Below, in pieces: positions 8,068 through 17,700 of a stretch of 26,468 nt of DNA. This stretch comes from Bacteroidota bacterium (GTDB lineage Bacteria > Bacteroidota > Bacteroidia > Flavobacteriales_F > PHOS-HE28): NCBI GenBank assembly GCA_023418095.1, contig JAEZDL010000139.1:1-26468 (forward strand), read 5' to 3'. Every line of letters begins with the position of its first letter. Position 1 is the stretch's first letter. Under the pieces are notes generated by a model. That model ran no database searches, was not told the DNA's origin, and was given only the letters and a program-made list of their open reading frames with translations. Both the position numbers and the translations under genes were made by a program.

Positions 8068-9420
8068 ATGACGCAGATCGGCCGCATCATACTGGTCTTC
8101 TCCGCTCTTCTCCTATACAAGACGGGGTGGGGACAGGGAGGGTTGCCGCCGATCGTGTTAAAAGATCGCTCCACCGAAAGGCCGATCGAAAAAGTGCATC
8201 TGCGCGATCCTTCAAGCCACATGATCTGGATCTCCGATCAAGAAGGAAAGGTGTTCCTTGATGGCGTACGTTTTCCGGTGAAGCTGATCGCTTCGCATGT
8301 TGCGTTCCAAGAACTTCAGATCGAACTCACCGGTCATGAATTCGAAAATGGATCTTTCGTGATCCTGCTTGACCCGCGCATGGTCATGCTCGATCCGATC
8401 GAGATCACAACGCCGGGGCCGCAGATCGTCCATCAACCCGCCGATCTGCACGTTGGCGCTTATCATATCAATGACGATGGCGTGTGGGTGCTGGTCTATG
8501 AGCGATCGCAGCTGTGGCATCGCGAGCAGAACGCTGGCGAACAAGTTCTGCGTGGCGCAAGGCTTCATCTTCTCGACACGCTTTTCAGGCAGATCGCTTC
8601 GGCCTATTTTGAAAGTGATGTGAAGGCGCTGCATCATGATCATCTTCAGCGAACGATCGTCGAAACGAGATCGGATGCTTACGTCGCCGAGCGCTACACT
8701 GATCGGATCAAGCTCACGAGGATCGATCTTCCTGCATTGCGTTCATTGCTTCAATGGAAAGCCGCGATCGCAGGCCATTTGATCGGAAGCGATCAGGAGG
8801 AATCTTATCCTGCTTTCAGCTACATCGCATTGGATACGATCACATTGGAAACTCGTTCGATCTGCACCGTTGAAGACCGGCACCTGATGCAGCTTTTCCG
8901 AAGCCAGTACAAATACATGAGCGGGCGCGAGAAAGTGATCGCCATGGACATGGAACTTGAGACCGGCATCGATCGGGAGATCATTGCTGGTTACATGACC
9001 GGTTTCCATAAGGATCTCTATTATCGCGAACCGTACGCGCCGCTGTTCGTGGTGAACGACACGATCTGCATCTTCGATCATACCATCCATCGGATACGAA
9101 GATTCGATCGCTTGTTACGGCCGATCGATGAAGTACCGATCACATACCATGATCAACGTTCGTGGCGATCGCGGTTGATCCAAGATCCGATCACACAACG
9201 GATCTATTCCATCCACCAGCGGAACGATCGAATATGGTTGAACGAGATCGCTCCAAACACAGGAACGGTCAAGTCCACTTCAACGTTGCATCATCCTTTT
9301 CCCGAGGAAATCCAGGTGCACGATGGATATGTCTGGTACGTGTACCGGCCTTTCGGATCGTTGCAACGGCGCACGCTCTACCGCGAATTGTTGCGTGGAT
9401 CAACTCCGCCCGGGAGCTGA
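8068..9420 (+). CDS. Secreted protein with carboxypeptidase-regulatory-like N-terminal domain
   Basis: The 450-residue product begins with a Sec signal peptide (MTQIGRIILVFSALLLYKTG, cleavage likely after WGQ at residue 23). Residues about 25-115 look like the CarboxypepD-regulatory-like beta-sandwich of Bacteroidota envelope proteins: 'IVLKDRSTERPIEKVHLRD' then 'HMIWISDQEGKVFLDGV' and 'LIASHVAFQELQIEL'. The rest (120-450) is beta-rich with repeated hydrophobic/aromatic strands ('GVWVLVYERSQLW', 'LFVVNDTICIFDH', 'RIYSIHQRNDRIWLNEI', 'IQVHDGYVWYVYRP'), suggesting a propeller-like fold. No T9SS sorting domain is present. An in-frame ATG twelve codons upstream is rejected because the signal peptide fits 8068. 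Its last 21 bases overlap the converging bestrophin gene. Function unknown. Confidence 0.75.
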   Translation: MTQIGRIILVFSALLLYKTGWGQGGLPPIVLKDRSTERPIEKVHLRDPSSHMIWISDQEGKVFLDGVRFPVKLIASHVAFQELQIELTGHEFENGSFVILLDPRMVMLDPIEITTPGPQIVHQPADLHVGAYHINDDGVWVLVYERSQLWHREQNAGEQVLRGARLHLLDTLFRQIASAYFESDVKALHHDHLQRTIVETRSDAYVAERYTDRIKLTRIDLPALRSLLQWKAAIAGHLIGSDQEESYPAFSYIALDTITLETRSICTVEDRHLMQLFRSQYKYMSGREKVIAMDMELETGIDREIIAGYMTGFHKDLYYREPYAPLFVVNDTICIFDHTIHRIRRFDRLLRPIDEVPITYHDQRSWRSRLIQDPITQRIYSIHQRNDRIWLNEIAPNTGTVKSTSTLHHPFPEEIQVHDGYVWYVYRPFGSLQRRTLYRELLRGSTPPGS

Positions 9421-10311
9421 GTTCCGATCATCCTTCGCCAGCAATTCATTCACGTTGCGTTCGATCTGTTTGGAGATCCTTTCCGTGGGAAGATCGTTCG
9501 CATCATTGCCGAACGGATCCTCGATCTGTTCCGCGATCAATTCCAAGCTCGCCATCACATAGAAGATGAACATCACCACGGGAATGGCGATGTAGCCGAG
9601 CGAAAAGGCGAAACCGAACGGCAGCGTGAACACGTAGATCACGATGAACTTTTTCAGGAAACTGCTGTAGGAATACGGGATCGGCGTGTTCTTGATGCGT
9701 TCGCATGCGCCGCAGATATCGAGGAATTGCACCAGATCGGTGTTGAGCGTGATCATCTGTTCGCCGCTGATCGTTCCATCGCGATAGAGATCCTGGATGC
9801 GGCGCTGCATCTTTTCAGAGATCTGCGCGGGAACATGTCTGCTGCGATCGAAATCCGGGATCTCCGGATGCGGCGCGCTATCGAGCGCGAGCCTTGTCTT
9901 CTCCAATTGCAGATGCTGCGCGAGCTCGTGCGCGAAAAGCCCGATGATGCTTGCAAAGAAGCCGCGTATGCTGTGATCGTCCGCCGGAAGGAACGTGTCG
10001 ATCTTGATCGCGAAATTTCGGCTCACGTTCACCAGCTGTCCCCAAAGCCTGCGACCTTCCCACCAACGATCGTACGCGGTATTCGTGCGGAATACCAGCA
10101 ACATGCTTATCGCGAAACCAAGCAGGCTGTGCATCACCGGAAGATTCCGCACCCGTTCGGTATCGGAGATCTTCAGGTACCTGAATTCCAGGTAAGCTAC
10201 TGCGAAGGTGAAAAGTCCGACGAGAAGAAGCCACGGGAAGATCTTGCGGAACGTATCCGCTTTGTGGATCGCCAGCGCCTTGAACCAATTCCCCGGATCG
10301 TACGTGATCAT
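9400..10311 (-). CDS. Bestrophin-family anion channel-like protein
   Basis: The 303-residue membrane protein matches bacterial bestrophin/UPF0187. The N-terminal 'YDPGNWFKALAIHKADTFRKIFPWLLLVG' leads into the first span, and 'LGFAISMLLVFRTNTAYDRWWEGRRLWGQLVNVSRN' at about residues 65-100 is the family signature. Two further C-terminal spans precede 'ASLELIAEQIEDPFGNDANDLPTE', the conserved acidic segment. Bacterial members are pentameric channels; the KpBest homologue conducts cations, and the ion here is unknown. It starts with ATG overlapping the stop of the upstream SDR gene (ATGA), so the two are translationally coupled. Its 3' end overlaps the converging secreted-protein gene by 21 bases. 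Confidence 0.92.
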   Translation of the reverse strand: MITYDPGNWFKALAIHKADTFRKIFPWLLLVGLFTFAVAYLEFRYLKISDTERVRNLPVMHSLLGFAISMLLVFRTNTAYDRWWEGRRLWGQLVNVSRNFAIKIDTFLPADDHSIRGFFASIIGLFAHELAQHLQLEKTRLALDSAPHPEIPDFDRSRHVPAQISEKMQRRIQDLYRDGTISGEQMITLNTDLVQFLDICGACERIKNTPIPYSYSSFLKKFIVIYVFTLPFGFAFSLGYIAIPVVMFIFYVMASLELIAEQIEDPFGNDANDLPTERISKQIERNVNELLAKDDRNSAPGRS

Positions 10312-11117
10312 TCGTAATGCTTTCCGATCAACCGTTGGAACATACGGCCCGGCACGAGTTTCTTTATGAGGATGCTGAGCTTTTGCTTTCCTTCCGCCAC
10401 ATGGTAAACGGCCTTGGGTGCCGGATCGGAAACGATCCTGGCGATCACGCGCGCAAGTTCATCCGGGTCGCGGCTTGTACCAAGGCTTCCCTCCAGGATC
10501 TTCATGGCGCGATCATATCCTGGCCGGTAGGCATCGCCGATCGTTGCCGGGCGCAGCCGTTTATCGCCGATCGTGGTCTTGAATTCCCCCGGCTGCACTG
10601 TCACAACGGAAATATTGAACGGTGCGAGTTCGATCGCCAGGGCTTCGCCATAACGGTCGATCGCGGCTTTGCTCGCGCTGTAGAAGCCGCGGTAGGGCAG
10701 GCCGAAATTCGCTGCGATGCTGCTGATATTGATGATCATGCCGCTCTTTGCCGATCGCATATGCGGAAGAACGGCGCGGCAGACGCGGTGTGTTCCGATC
10801 ACATTGGTATCGAATAGCTGCATCGCCATTTCGGCGGGAATATCCTCGATCGGTCCCTGGATCCCGATGCCCGCGTTGTTGATCAGAACATCGATCCGGC
10901 CTTCACGACGGATCACTTCATCGATCGCTCTTTGGATGCCTGCTTCATCGCCAAGGTCCATCCCGATCAGCGTGAGGCCTTCCACTTTTTCAACGCCGTT
11001 CACTTTGCGGCTGGTGCCATAGACAGTGTGGCCGGTGGCGGTGAGGCGCAAGCACATCGCACGGCCCAGACCGCTGCTGCCGCCGGTAACTACAACGACT
11101 TTGGAGAACGCTGCCAT
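10308..11117 (-). CDS. SDR family oxidoreductase
   Basis: The 269-residue protein is a classical short-chain dehydrogenase/reductase. The cofactor motif TGGSSGLG is at residues 11-18, 'SRK' at about 36-38 suggests NADP(H) preference, 'MDLGD' is at 53-57, NNAG at 80-83, and the catalytic Ser-Tyr-Lys set is around S133, Y146 and K150 ('YSASK'). The C-terminal part resembles sterol/retinol-type SDRs often annotated as short-chain dehydrogenase DltE-like. The substrate cannot be named. It lies 21 bases downstream of the metallophosphoesterase gene and overlaps the bestrophin start by four bases, the middle of a three-gene operon. A -7-like box (TACCTTGG, 11127-11134) precedes the ATG. Confidence 0.93.
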   Translation of the reverse strand: MAAFSKVVVVTGGSSGLGRAMCLRLTATGHTVYGTSRKVNGVEKVEGLTLIGMDLGDEAGIQRAIDEVIRREGRIDVLINNAGIGIQGPIEDIPAEMAMQLFDTNVIGTHRVCRAVLPHMRSAKSGMIINISSIAANFGLPYRGFYSASKAAIDRYGEALAIELAPFNISVVTVQPGEFKTTIGDKRLRPATIGDAYRPGYDRAMKILEGSLGTSRDPDELARVIARIVSDPAPKAVYHVAEGKQKLSILIKKLVPGRMFQRLIGKHYE

Positions 11118-11138
11118 TTCGGGGCGCCAAGGTACTCT

Positions 11139-11657
11139 TCACAATGCGCCACGCTTTCCCAGTTCGATCACTTCGAGTTCCTTCAACTTCCCTGCATCGA
11201 TCGAGAAGCGAAGCAGCGTGCGCACCTGGTGCCAGCCATGTCTACCGGCTGCGCCCGGATTCATGTACATCAGTTTCAACTTCTCATCGAACTGAACGCT
11301 CAGAATGTGCGAATGTCCGCAGATGAGCAGATCGGGTGGATCGGAGCGAAGCTCACCGACCACTTCCTTGTTATAGCGCGGCGGTTTTCCGCCGATGTGT
11401 GTGATCCAAACGCGAATGCCGCCGATCGCGAAGCGCTGATGTTCCGGAAAGCTTTTGCGGATCTCGCCGCCATCGATATTTCCCCACACCGCGCGAAGTG
11501 GTTTCCAGGAAGCAAGCTCTTCGCTCACCGCAAGCGAACCGATGTCACCTGCATGCCAGATCTCATCGCATTGCGCGAAATGTTCCTTCACTCGCGGATC
11601 GAGCCAGCCGTGCGTGTCGCTGATCAAGCCGATGCGAACAGTATTTTCCTTCACCAC
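11139..11657 (-). CDS. YfcE/MJ0936-type metallophosphoesterase
   Basis: The 172-residue cytoplasmic protein is a small calcineurin-like phosphodiesterase. All expected metal ligands are visible: D14 and H16 (SDTH), D38 (AGD), N60 (GN), H87 (THIG), H115 and H117 (GHSH). The length fits the YfcE/MJ0936 group, Mn-dependent phosphodiesterases of uncertain physiological substrate. The start is GTG at 11657 (a second GTG follows immediately); no ATG precedes the first catalytic strand. It is the first gene of a minus-strand operon with the SDR and bestrophin genes. Directly before the GTG is a box reading GATATTTG, 7 of 8 to the -7 consensus. Confidence 0.92.
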   Translation of the reverse strand: MVKENTVRIGLISDTHGWLDPRVKEHFAQCDEIWHAGDIGSLAVSEELASWKPLRAVWGNIDGGEIRKSFPEHQRFAIGGIRVWITHIGGKPPRYNKEVVGELRSDPPDLLICGHSHILSVQFDEKLKLMYMNPGAAGRHGWHQVRTLLRFSIDAGKLKELEVIELGKRGAL

Positions 11658-11661
11658 GGAT

Positions 11662-11669
11662 CAAATATC
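11662..11669 (-). promoter_or_regulatory. Candidate -7 box for the metallophosphoesterase operon
   Basis: The minus strand reads GATATTTG, 7 of 8 to TAnnTTTG, four bases before the GTG start. It sits at the edge of the GC-rich intergenic repeat, where little else could serve as promoter. Use of this box would make the operon transcript leaderless or nearly so. Confidence 0.35.
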
Positions 11670-11690
11670 AGCGATCGGATGCTGCGCCCC

Positions 11691-11819
11691 GGATAGGAGC
11701 GGCAGCCCGGCGATGGCCGGTGCGTTGCGGCACCGTGCAGCGAGGAGGCGACCAGCGGGAGCCACCGCAGCGCCGGTGATCGCCGCACCGGACGAGCCGG
11801 CTACAGCGGATAGCCGGAC
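11691..11819 (+). repeat. GC-rich structured intergenic element, copy 1
   Basis: The 213-base gap between the metallophosphoesterase gene and truA holds this element. It starts with GGATAG, CGG and AGCCCGG in close order and ends with GCGGATAGCCGGAC. The same terminal motifs recur at 26220-26287 around a different centre. Inside are three hairpins: CGGTGC/GCACCG (11718-11723 with 11730-11735), CCGGTG/CACCGG (11773-11778 with 11786-11791) and CCGGCTA/TAGCCGG (11797-11803 with 11811-11817). It could be a dispersed intergenic repeat or a structured RNA; comparison with the Flavo-1 RNA family of Bacteroidota is the obvious test. Strand is nominal. Confidence 0.6.
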
Positions 11820-11854
11820 AAGGCGCCCAGAAACTGATCCATCCCGGCCCACAA

Positions 11855-11862
11855 TACCTTTG
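11855..11862 (+). promoter_or_regulatory. -7 box for truA
   Basis: TACCTTTG followed by C is an exact match to the Bacteroidota -7 consensus TAnnTTTGY. It ends eight bases before the truA ATG, so the expected transcript has a leader of only a few bases. No clear -33 TTTG is seen at 17-20 bases upstream. Confidence 0.55.
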
Positions 11863-11870
11863 CGCGCCCG

Positions 11871-12647
11871 ATGCCGCGTTATTTCCTCGAACTCGCCTAC
11901 AATGGAACGGCCTACCGCGGCTGGCAGACGCAGCTTACCGCACCGAGCGTACAGTCTGAGCTGGAGCGCGCCATGCGATCGATCCTGCACCGCGATCGGA
12001 TCGCGCTGGTGGGTTGCGGGCGAACGGATACCGGTGTGCATGCGGCGCGTTACTATGCGCATTTTGATGAGGAACGCGAGCTCGATCAACGCTTCGTTCA
12101 CGGATTGAACAGCCTGCTTCCGGGGGATATCGCGGTGTACAGGATCATTCCGGTGGATGATGATGCGCATGCGCGTTTCAGCGCGACGGAACGCGGTTAT
12201 GTGTATCGCATCAACATCAACAAGGATCCATTCCTGATCGGAAGATCGCACCAGTTGCGGCCTGCGCTGGACATCGATCGGATGAACAAGGCGTGCGAAG
12301 TGCTGATGGAGACGAAGGATTTCGCGAGTTTCTGCCGCACCGGAAGCGACAATCGCACAACGATCTGCGACGTGCGCGAAGCGATGTGGCAGCTCCAGCC
12401 CAACGGTTATCGATTCTCGATCAAGGCCGATCGGTTCTTGAGGAACATGGTGCGCGCGATCGTGGGCACTTGCATCAAGATCGGCAAGGGTCACAGACCG
12501 ATCGAACACATGGCCGAGGTGATCGCCGCGAAGGACAGGCATGCCGCAGGAAAGAGCGCGGCTGCAGGCGGATTGTATCTTGATCATGTGCTCTATCCCT
12601 TCATCGATCCCGATCCGCGGCCACTGAACACCGCACTTTGCGCATGA
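11871..12647 (+). CDS. truA: tRNA pseudouridine(38-40) synthase TruA
   Basis: TruA converts uridines 38-40 of the tRNA anticodon stem to pseudouridine. The 258-residue protein has the expected length and motifs: N-terminal 'RYFLELAYNGTAYRGWQTQ', the catalytic loop GRTDTGVHA with nucleophilic Asp53, 'FSATERGYVYRI' near residue 105, 'DFASFCRTGSD' near 145, and 'FLRNMVRAIVGTCIKIGKG' near 190. The ATG at 11871 directly precedes the first core strand. The stop overlaps the start of the ABC exporter gene (ATGA), so the pair is translationally coupled. A consensus -7 box lies just upstream. Confidence 0.97.
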   Translation: MPRYFLELAYNGTAYRGWQTQLTAPSVQSELERAMRSILHRDRIALVGCGRTDTGVHAARYYAHFDEERELDQRFVHGLNSLLPGDIAVYRIIPVDDDAHARFSATERGYVYRININKDPFLIGRSHQLRPALDIDRMNKACEVLMETKDFASFCRTGSDNRTTICDVREAMWQLQPNGYRFSIKADRFLRNMVRAIVGTCIKIGKGHRPIEHMAEVIAAKDRHAAGKSAAAGGLYLDHVLYPFIDPDPRPLNTALCA

Positions 12648-14530
12648 GCACCACGGCCACAGTTCCAACGAAGGAAGCGAAGGCGGAGAAGCCGAAGTCA
12701 GCGCAGGGAAAGGCGTTCGATCGGAAATTGTTCTCGCGTGTCTTCAGTTTCGTGAAGCCGTACCGATCGCTTTTTTGGATCACGGTGGTGTTGACGCTCC
12801 TGCTGAGCATAATCGGTGTGGTGCGACCGTTGATCCTCGGTTGGATCGTGGATATCGCGGCATCTGATTATTCACGGCTCTTCGCGATCACCGAAGGTGC
12901 TTCATGGAACGTGCGTGCGATCGGTTGGACAGCTGCGGTGATCCGTGATCTGATCGGACCGGGCACATTCACGCTTGTGCTCTGGATCTCGATCATCACG
13001 GCTACACTGCTGATCATTGAAACGGTGATCCAGTTCTACCAGGCGTATTGGACCGCGTGGCTCGGACAGGCTGTGACCTTCGATCTGCGGCAACGACTGT
13101 ATTCGAAATTGCTCGGTTTCAAATTGAAATACTTCGATCGCACCCCGATCGGAACGCTGGTGACAAGGACAGTGAGCGACATTGAAACGATCGACGACAT
13201 CTTCTCGCAGGGATTGCTGATGATCTTCGGCGACATCCTGAAGCTCGTAGTGGTGGTGATCGTGATGTTCGCGCTGAACTGGAAACTCGCGCTGCTGAGC
13301 ATGATCCCGGTGCCGATCCTTCTTTGGAGCACGAACATCTTCAAGAACAGCATCCAGAAAAGTTTCCAGGATGTTCGTACGCAGGTCGCGCGGTTGAACG
13401 CATTTGTTCAGGAGCACATCCAGGGCATGTTCATCGTGCAATTGTTCGGCCGGGAAGAACAGGAATTCAAAAAGTTCCAGGCGATCAATCGCGAACACAG
13501 AAAGGCGCACATCCGCAGTGTTCTGGCCTATAGCATCTTCTTTCCTGTCGTTGAAATACTCAGCGCTGTTTCGCTTGCTTTCCTTGTGTGGTGGGGCGTG
13601 CGCGATGTACTCGCCGGTTTCACTTCACTCGGCGAACTGTTCGCATATATCATGTTCATCAACATGATGTACCGGCCGATCCGCCAGCTCGCCGATCGGT
13701 TCAATGTGCTGCAGATGGGCATGGTCGGGAGCGAACGCGTCTTCAAGGTGCTCGATACCGAAGCGGTGATCAAGGACGAAGGCACGAAAGCAGCGCAGGA
13801 TGTTCGCGGCGACATCCGGTTCGAGAACGTCTGGTTCGCTTACGACGATGAGGAATTCGTGTTGAAGGACATCAGCTTCGAAGCGAAGGCCGGTGAGATG
13901 GTGGCCCTTGTCGGCGCGACCGGATCGGGAAAGAGTTCGATCGTGAACGTGCTCGGCCGGGCGTATGAATTCCAGCGTGGACGTGTGCTGCTGGACGGGA
14001 TCGATATTCGTGATTATAGATTGAACGATCTGCGGCGGAGCATTTCGGTCGTATTGCAGGACGTGTTCCTTTTCAGCGATACCGTCCACAACAACATCAC
14101 GTTGAACGATCCTTCGATCACGCGCGAGGAAGTGATCAAAGCAGCGAAGGAAGTCGGTGCGCACGACTTCATCATGCGGCTTCCCGATGGCTACGATCGA
14201 AGCGTGCAGGAGCGCGGCGGCATTTTGAGCGTCGGACAACGACAACTGTTGTCGTTCATCCGTGCGGCGGTACATAAACCGAAGGTGCTGATCCTGGATG
14301 AAGCCACCAGCAGCGTGGATAGTATGAGCGAACAGCTGATCCAACAAGCCACGGAACGGATCACGAAAGGCCGCACGAGCATTGTGATCGCACACCGATT
14401 GAGCACGGTACAGAACGCCGATCGGATCCTGGTGGTGGACAAGGGCCGCATCATTGAACAAGGCGATCACCAGCAATTGCTCGCGCTGGGCGGGGCATAC
14501 CGGAAGCTGTACGATCTGCAGTTCCGGTAG
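12644..14530 (+). CDS. ABC exporter half-transporter (MsbA-like, fused permease-ATPase)
   Basis: The 628-residue protein is a type IV ABC exporter that would work as a homodimer, or with a partner, in the cytoplasmic membrane. A hydrophilic Lys/Ala-rich N-terminus (1-30) precedes the six-helix ABC transmembrane domain (about 35-365) and the ATPase domain (about 390-628). The ATPase has Walker A GATGSGKSS near 423, signature LSVGQRQ near 528 (Val in place of the usual second Gly), Walker B 'VLILDEATSSVDS' near 548, and the H-loop 'VIAHRLST' near 581. The substrate is unknown; lipid or drug export is typical of the family. The ATG at 12644 overlaps the truA stop by one ATGA; a TTG two codons earlier is less likely. 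Confidence 0.95.
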   Translation: MSTTATVPTKEAKAEKPKSAQGKAFDRKLFSRVFSFVKPYRSLFWITVVLTLLLSIIGVVRPLILGWIVDIAASDYSRLFAITEGASWNVRAIGWTAAVIRDLIGPGTFTLVLWISIITATLLIIETVIQFYQAYWTAWLGQAVTFDLRQRLYSKLLGFKLKYFDRTPIGTLVTRTVSDIETIDDIFSQGLLMIFGDILKLVVVVIVMFALNWKLALLSMIPVPILLWSTNIFKNSIQKSFQDVRTQVARLNAFVQEHIQGMFIVQLFGREEQEFKKFQAINREHRKAHIRSVLAYSIFFPVVEILSAVSLAFLVWWGVRDVLAGFTSLGELFAYIMFINMMYRPIRQLADRFNVLQMGMVGSERVFKVLDTEAVIKDEGTKAAQDVRGDIRFENVWFAYDDEEFVLKDISFEAKAGEMVALVGATGSGKSSIVNVLGRAYEFQRGRVLLDGIDIRDYRLNDLRRSISVVLQDVFLFSDTVHNNITLNDPSITREEVIKAAKEVGAHDFIMRLPDGYDRSVQERGGILSVGQRQLLSFIRAAVHKPKVLILDEATSSVDSMSEQLIQQATERITKGRTSIVIAHRLSTVQNADRILVVDKGRIIEQGDHQQLLALGGAYRKLYDLQFR

Positions 14531-14706
14531 GCGGATCGGGCCATTTCCGGTTTCAGCGGCCGGTATTCCTTTTCCATCATTCCGGACCGAACGGGCTCCT
14601 GGGCCAGATCGCAATTTTGTTGGGACGAAAGGTTCATTCTATTGGCTCTCAAGGCAACGCATGCTTTGGATCTGCCGTCATCCAATTGCTCTTCAATCCC
14701 ACGTAC

Positions 14707-17700
14707 ATGATCCATCGAACCAAGTCCATCGCATTGCTGATCGGTGCCGTTTGGTCAACCGCTTCATTCGCTGGAAATACCGATCACAAGCATGATCATG
14801 CTGCAGTAGCAAGTGGATCACCTGTACTCACTGGTGAATACGTGGAGAACAAAGGCCAGTGGAACGACAAAGTGCTGTTCCGCGCTGATTTCGGGGTCAC
14901 TGCGATCTTCGCTGAATCCGATCGGTTGACCTTCTCGAAATGGGCCGATGATGTACCTGAGAAAGTACACGAGATACAGCATGGTTCCGATCCCGCGGCC
15001 ACCGTTTTGAGCGGCCACGCCTGGTACATGCATTTCAATGGAGCGCAACCCACCGTGCAGGTGGATCGGATCGGTGCTTCCAAGGATTACTTCAACTATT
15101 TCATCGGCAACGATCCAGCGAAATGGGCGAGTGAAGTAAAGCATTACCAGGATGTGCGCTATCGCGATCTGTGGCCTGGCGTAGATCTGCGATTGTATGA
15201 TCAGGAAGGCGCCTTCAAATACGATCTGGAACTGGATCGTGCCGGGCTCGTGGATCAGGTGAAGTTCACTTACGAAGGTCTTCTTGCTTTGAATACGAAT
15301 GCTGAAGGACAATTGCAACTAACGACTTCGGTGGGCGATTTGTATGAATCGGTACCGATCGCGTGGTACGCCGATGGAGCGAAGGAGAGGATCGAATGCT
15401 CATTCGTGGTGGAAGGAAATTCCGTCAGTTTCAAGTTCAATAATGTGGATCCAGAGCGGCCCGTGGTGATCGATCCGTTGCTGATCGCCTCCACTCTGAG
15501 CGGTACGGGAAATATCGGCACAACGCAGAATTACGGCCACACCGCCACGTATGATGAAGATGGCAACATCTACACAGGTGCGATCTGTTTCGGGCAGGGT
15601 TATCCCACCACTCCAGGAGCATTTGATGCCACCTATGGGAACGGTGGCGGTGGTTGGGGTGGGGTGGACATCGCGGTGAGCAAGCTCGATCCAACCGGAT
15701 CGAACCTGATCTACGCAACTTATCTGGGAGGCGACGGCGGTGATTATCCGCACAGCATGGTGGTGACCAATGCCGGAGAGCTCACTGTTTTCGGAAGCAG
15801 CGATTCGAATAATTATCCGACTGCGAATGCGTTCGACAATACTCATAATGGAGGCGCGGATATCGTTGTAACGAAGCTGAACACCACAGGCACGGCGCTG
15901 ATCGGATCGACCTACACCGGTTCATCGGCGGAGGATGGAAGGAACTGGCTGACCAGCAATTACGGTGATTCCTACCGTGGTGAGATCATCTGCGATGCGG
16001 CTGGTCGGATCTATATCGCCAGTTGCTCGCATGGGGATGGATTCCCCACCACCGCTGGGGCGTATCTGCCGAACCATTCCGGTGGCCAGGATGGTGTCGC
16101 CTTCTGTCTTTCACCCGGCTTGAACAACATGGTCTGGAGCACCTATCTGGGTACTTCCGGTGATGACATGGCGTTCGGGATCAAGTTGAATTCAATGGGT
16201 GAAGCCTATGTATGCGGCGGAACCTCCAGTGCGAACTTCCCGACCACCCCAGGCGCGTATCAACCTAACTCCGCCGGTGGCAACGAAGCGTTCATCGTTC
16301 ACTTGAACAACGATGCCGGCTCGCTGCTTCACTCAACCTACTTCGGAACAGCCGATGCCGACATCGCATTCTTCATCCAGCTCGATCTGGAGGATGATGT
16401 ATACATCTACGGACAATCGCCGAACGGCTCTGTTCCGATCGAGCCGGCAGGTACATATGGAATTGCGGGTGGAGGGATCTTTGTGGCTTCCTTCACCGCC
16501 GATCTTTCCACAAAGATCTTCAGTACTTCGTTAGGTGACGCTAATACCTGGAGCAGTGAATGGGTGCCCGTCGCATTTCTTGTGGACGTCTGCGACAATA
16601 TCTACATCTCTGGATACGAAGCCACGGGACAATTGGCTATTTCCCCGGATGCCCTATCCACATCCGGCGGTTTCTACCTCGCTGTTTATGATGAGGACAT
16701 GACCGGTCTCGCTTACGCCACTTATTATGGCGCAGGCGGCGATCACGTGGATGGAGGTACCAGCCGATTCGATGCCAATGGGATCGTCTATCAAGGTGTC
16801 TGTACCGGTGGTGGTTTTCCCACAACGCCAACAGCATTCTCCAATGAACAGCCACCCGGTTGGGATATCGCGGTCTTCAAGATCGATTTCCAGGTGGCGG
16901 GCGTGAATGCCGCAGGAGCAAGTACACTGAACGAAGGCTGCGCACCGATCCAGATCGATTTTTCAAATGCCAGTACTGGTGATACCTGGGTTTGGGATTT
17001 CGGCGATGGATCGGATCCGGTGGAAGCCTTCGAGCCATCACATCTCTACAATGAACCTGGGAACTACATCGTGACATTGATCGCGATGGATTCACTCTCG
17101 TGTAATCTCGCTGATACCACTTACCTGCCGATCACCATCGGTACGCCACAGGTGATCACCGCGGATATGGTGTTGGAACAGGTGCCCGATTGCCAGCAGA
17201 TCCTGATGGAGGCGGAGAATCTGAGCACTGGTGAGAACATCGCTTTCACCTGGACATTCGGTGACGGAACAACTTCAGCGGATACCAATGTGACACATGT
17301 TTTCTCCGAACCAGGCGAATACACAGTGCAATTGATCGCATATGATCCATCGGGTTGCAGCCCCTCCGATACGGTGTCCCAAACGATCGAATTGCAGCCT
17401 GAGATCGATGTCACCGCTTCGTTCACGGTGGAAGAAGAACCTGGTTGCGATGCGCTCACGGTGCATTGCGAAAGCACGAGCCTTGCGATCTCGCCGGTGA
17501 TCACCTGGGACATGGGTGATGGAACCGAACTGACCGGCGAGCAGATCACGCATCTCTATGATGCGATCGGAACCTATACCATCACGATGATCGTGAACGA
17601 TACCAGCATTTGTGGTGACACCGATCAAACAACGTTGGAGATCGAAGTTCTGCCGACCGAACCGGTGAACGCCGCATTCACCGCCGGCCAGGTCTTCGAT

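Noticed and set aside
11661..12668. Minus-strand open frame of 335 codons opposite truA
   Set aside because: It is antisense to truA and runs through the intergenic repeat. The translation is low-complexity and matches no family I know.
14547..14563. Possible terminator after the ABC exporter gene
   Set aside because: Only a four-base CCGG/CCGG stem with a nine-base loop is seen, and the downstream T-rich run is broken, so it is too weak to call.
13625..14614. Minus-strand open frame of 329 codons opposite the ABC exporter
   Set aside because: The opposite strand carries a complete ATPase domain with all motifs; the antisense translation has no coherent hydrophobic core.
14617..14706. Upstream TTG start for giant protein 1
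   Set aside because: The 30 extra residues would bury the signal peptide. The ATG at 14707 begins a standard Sec signal.
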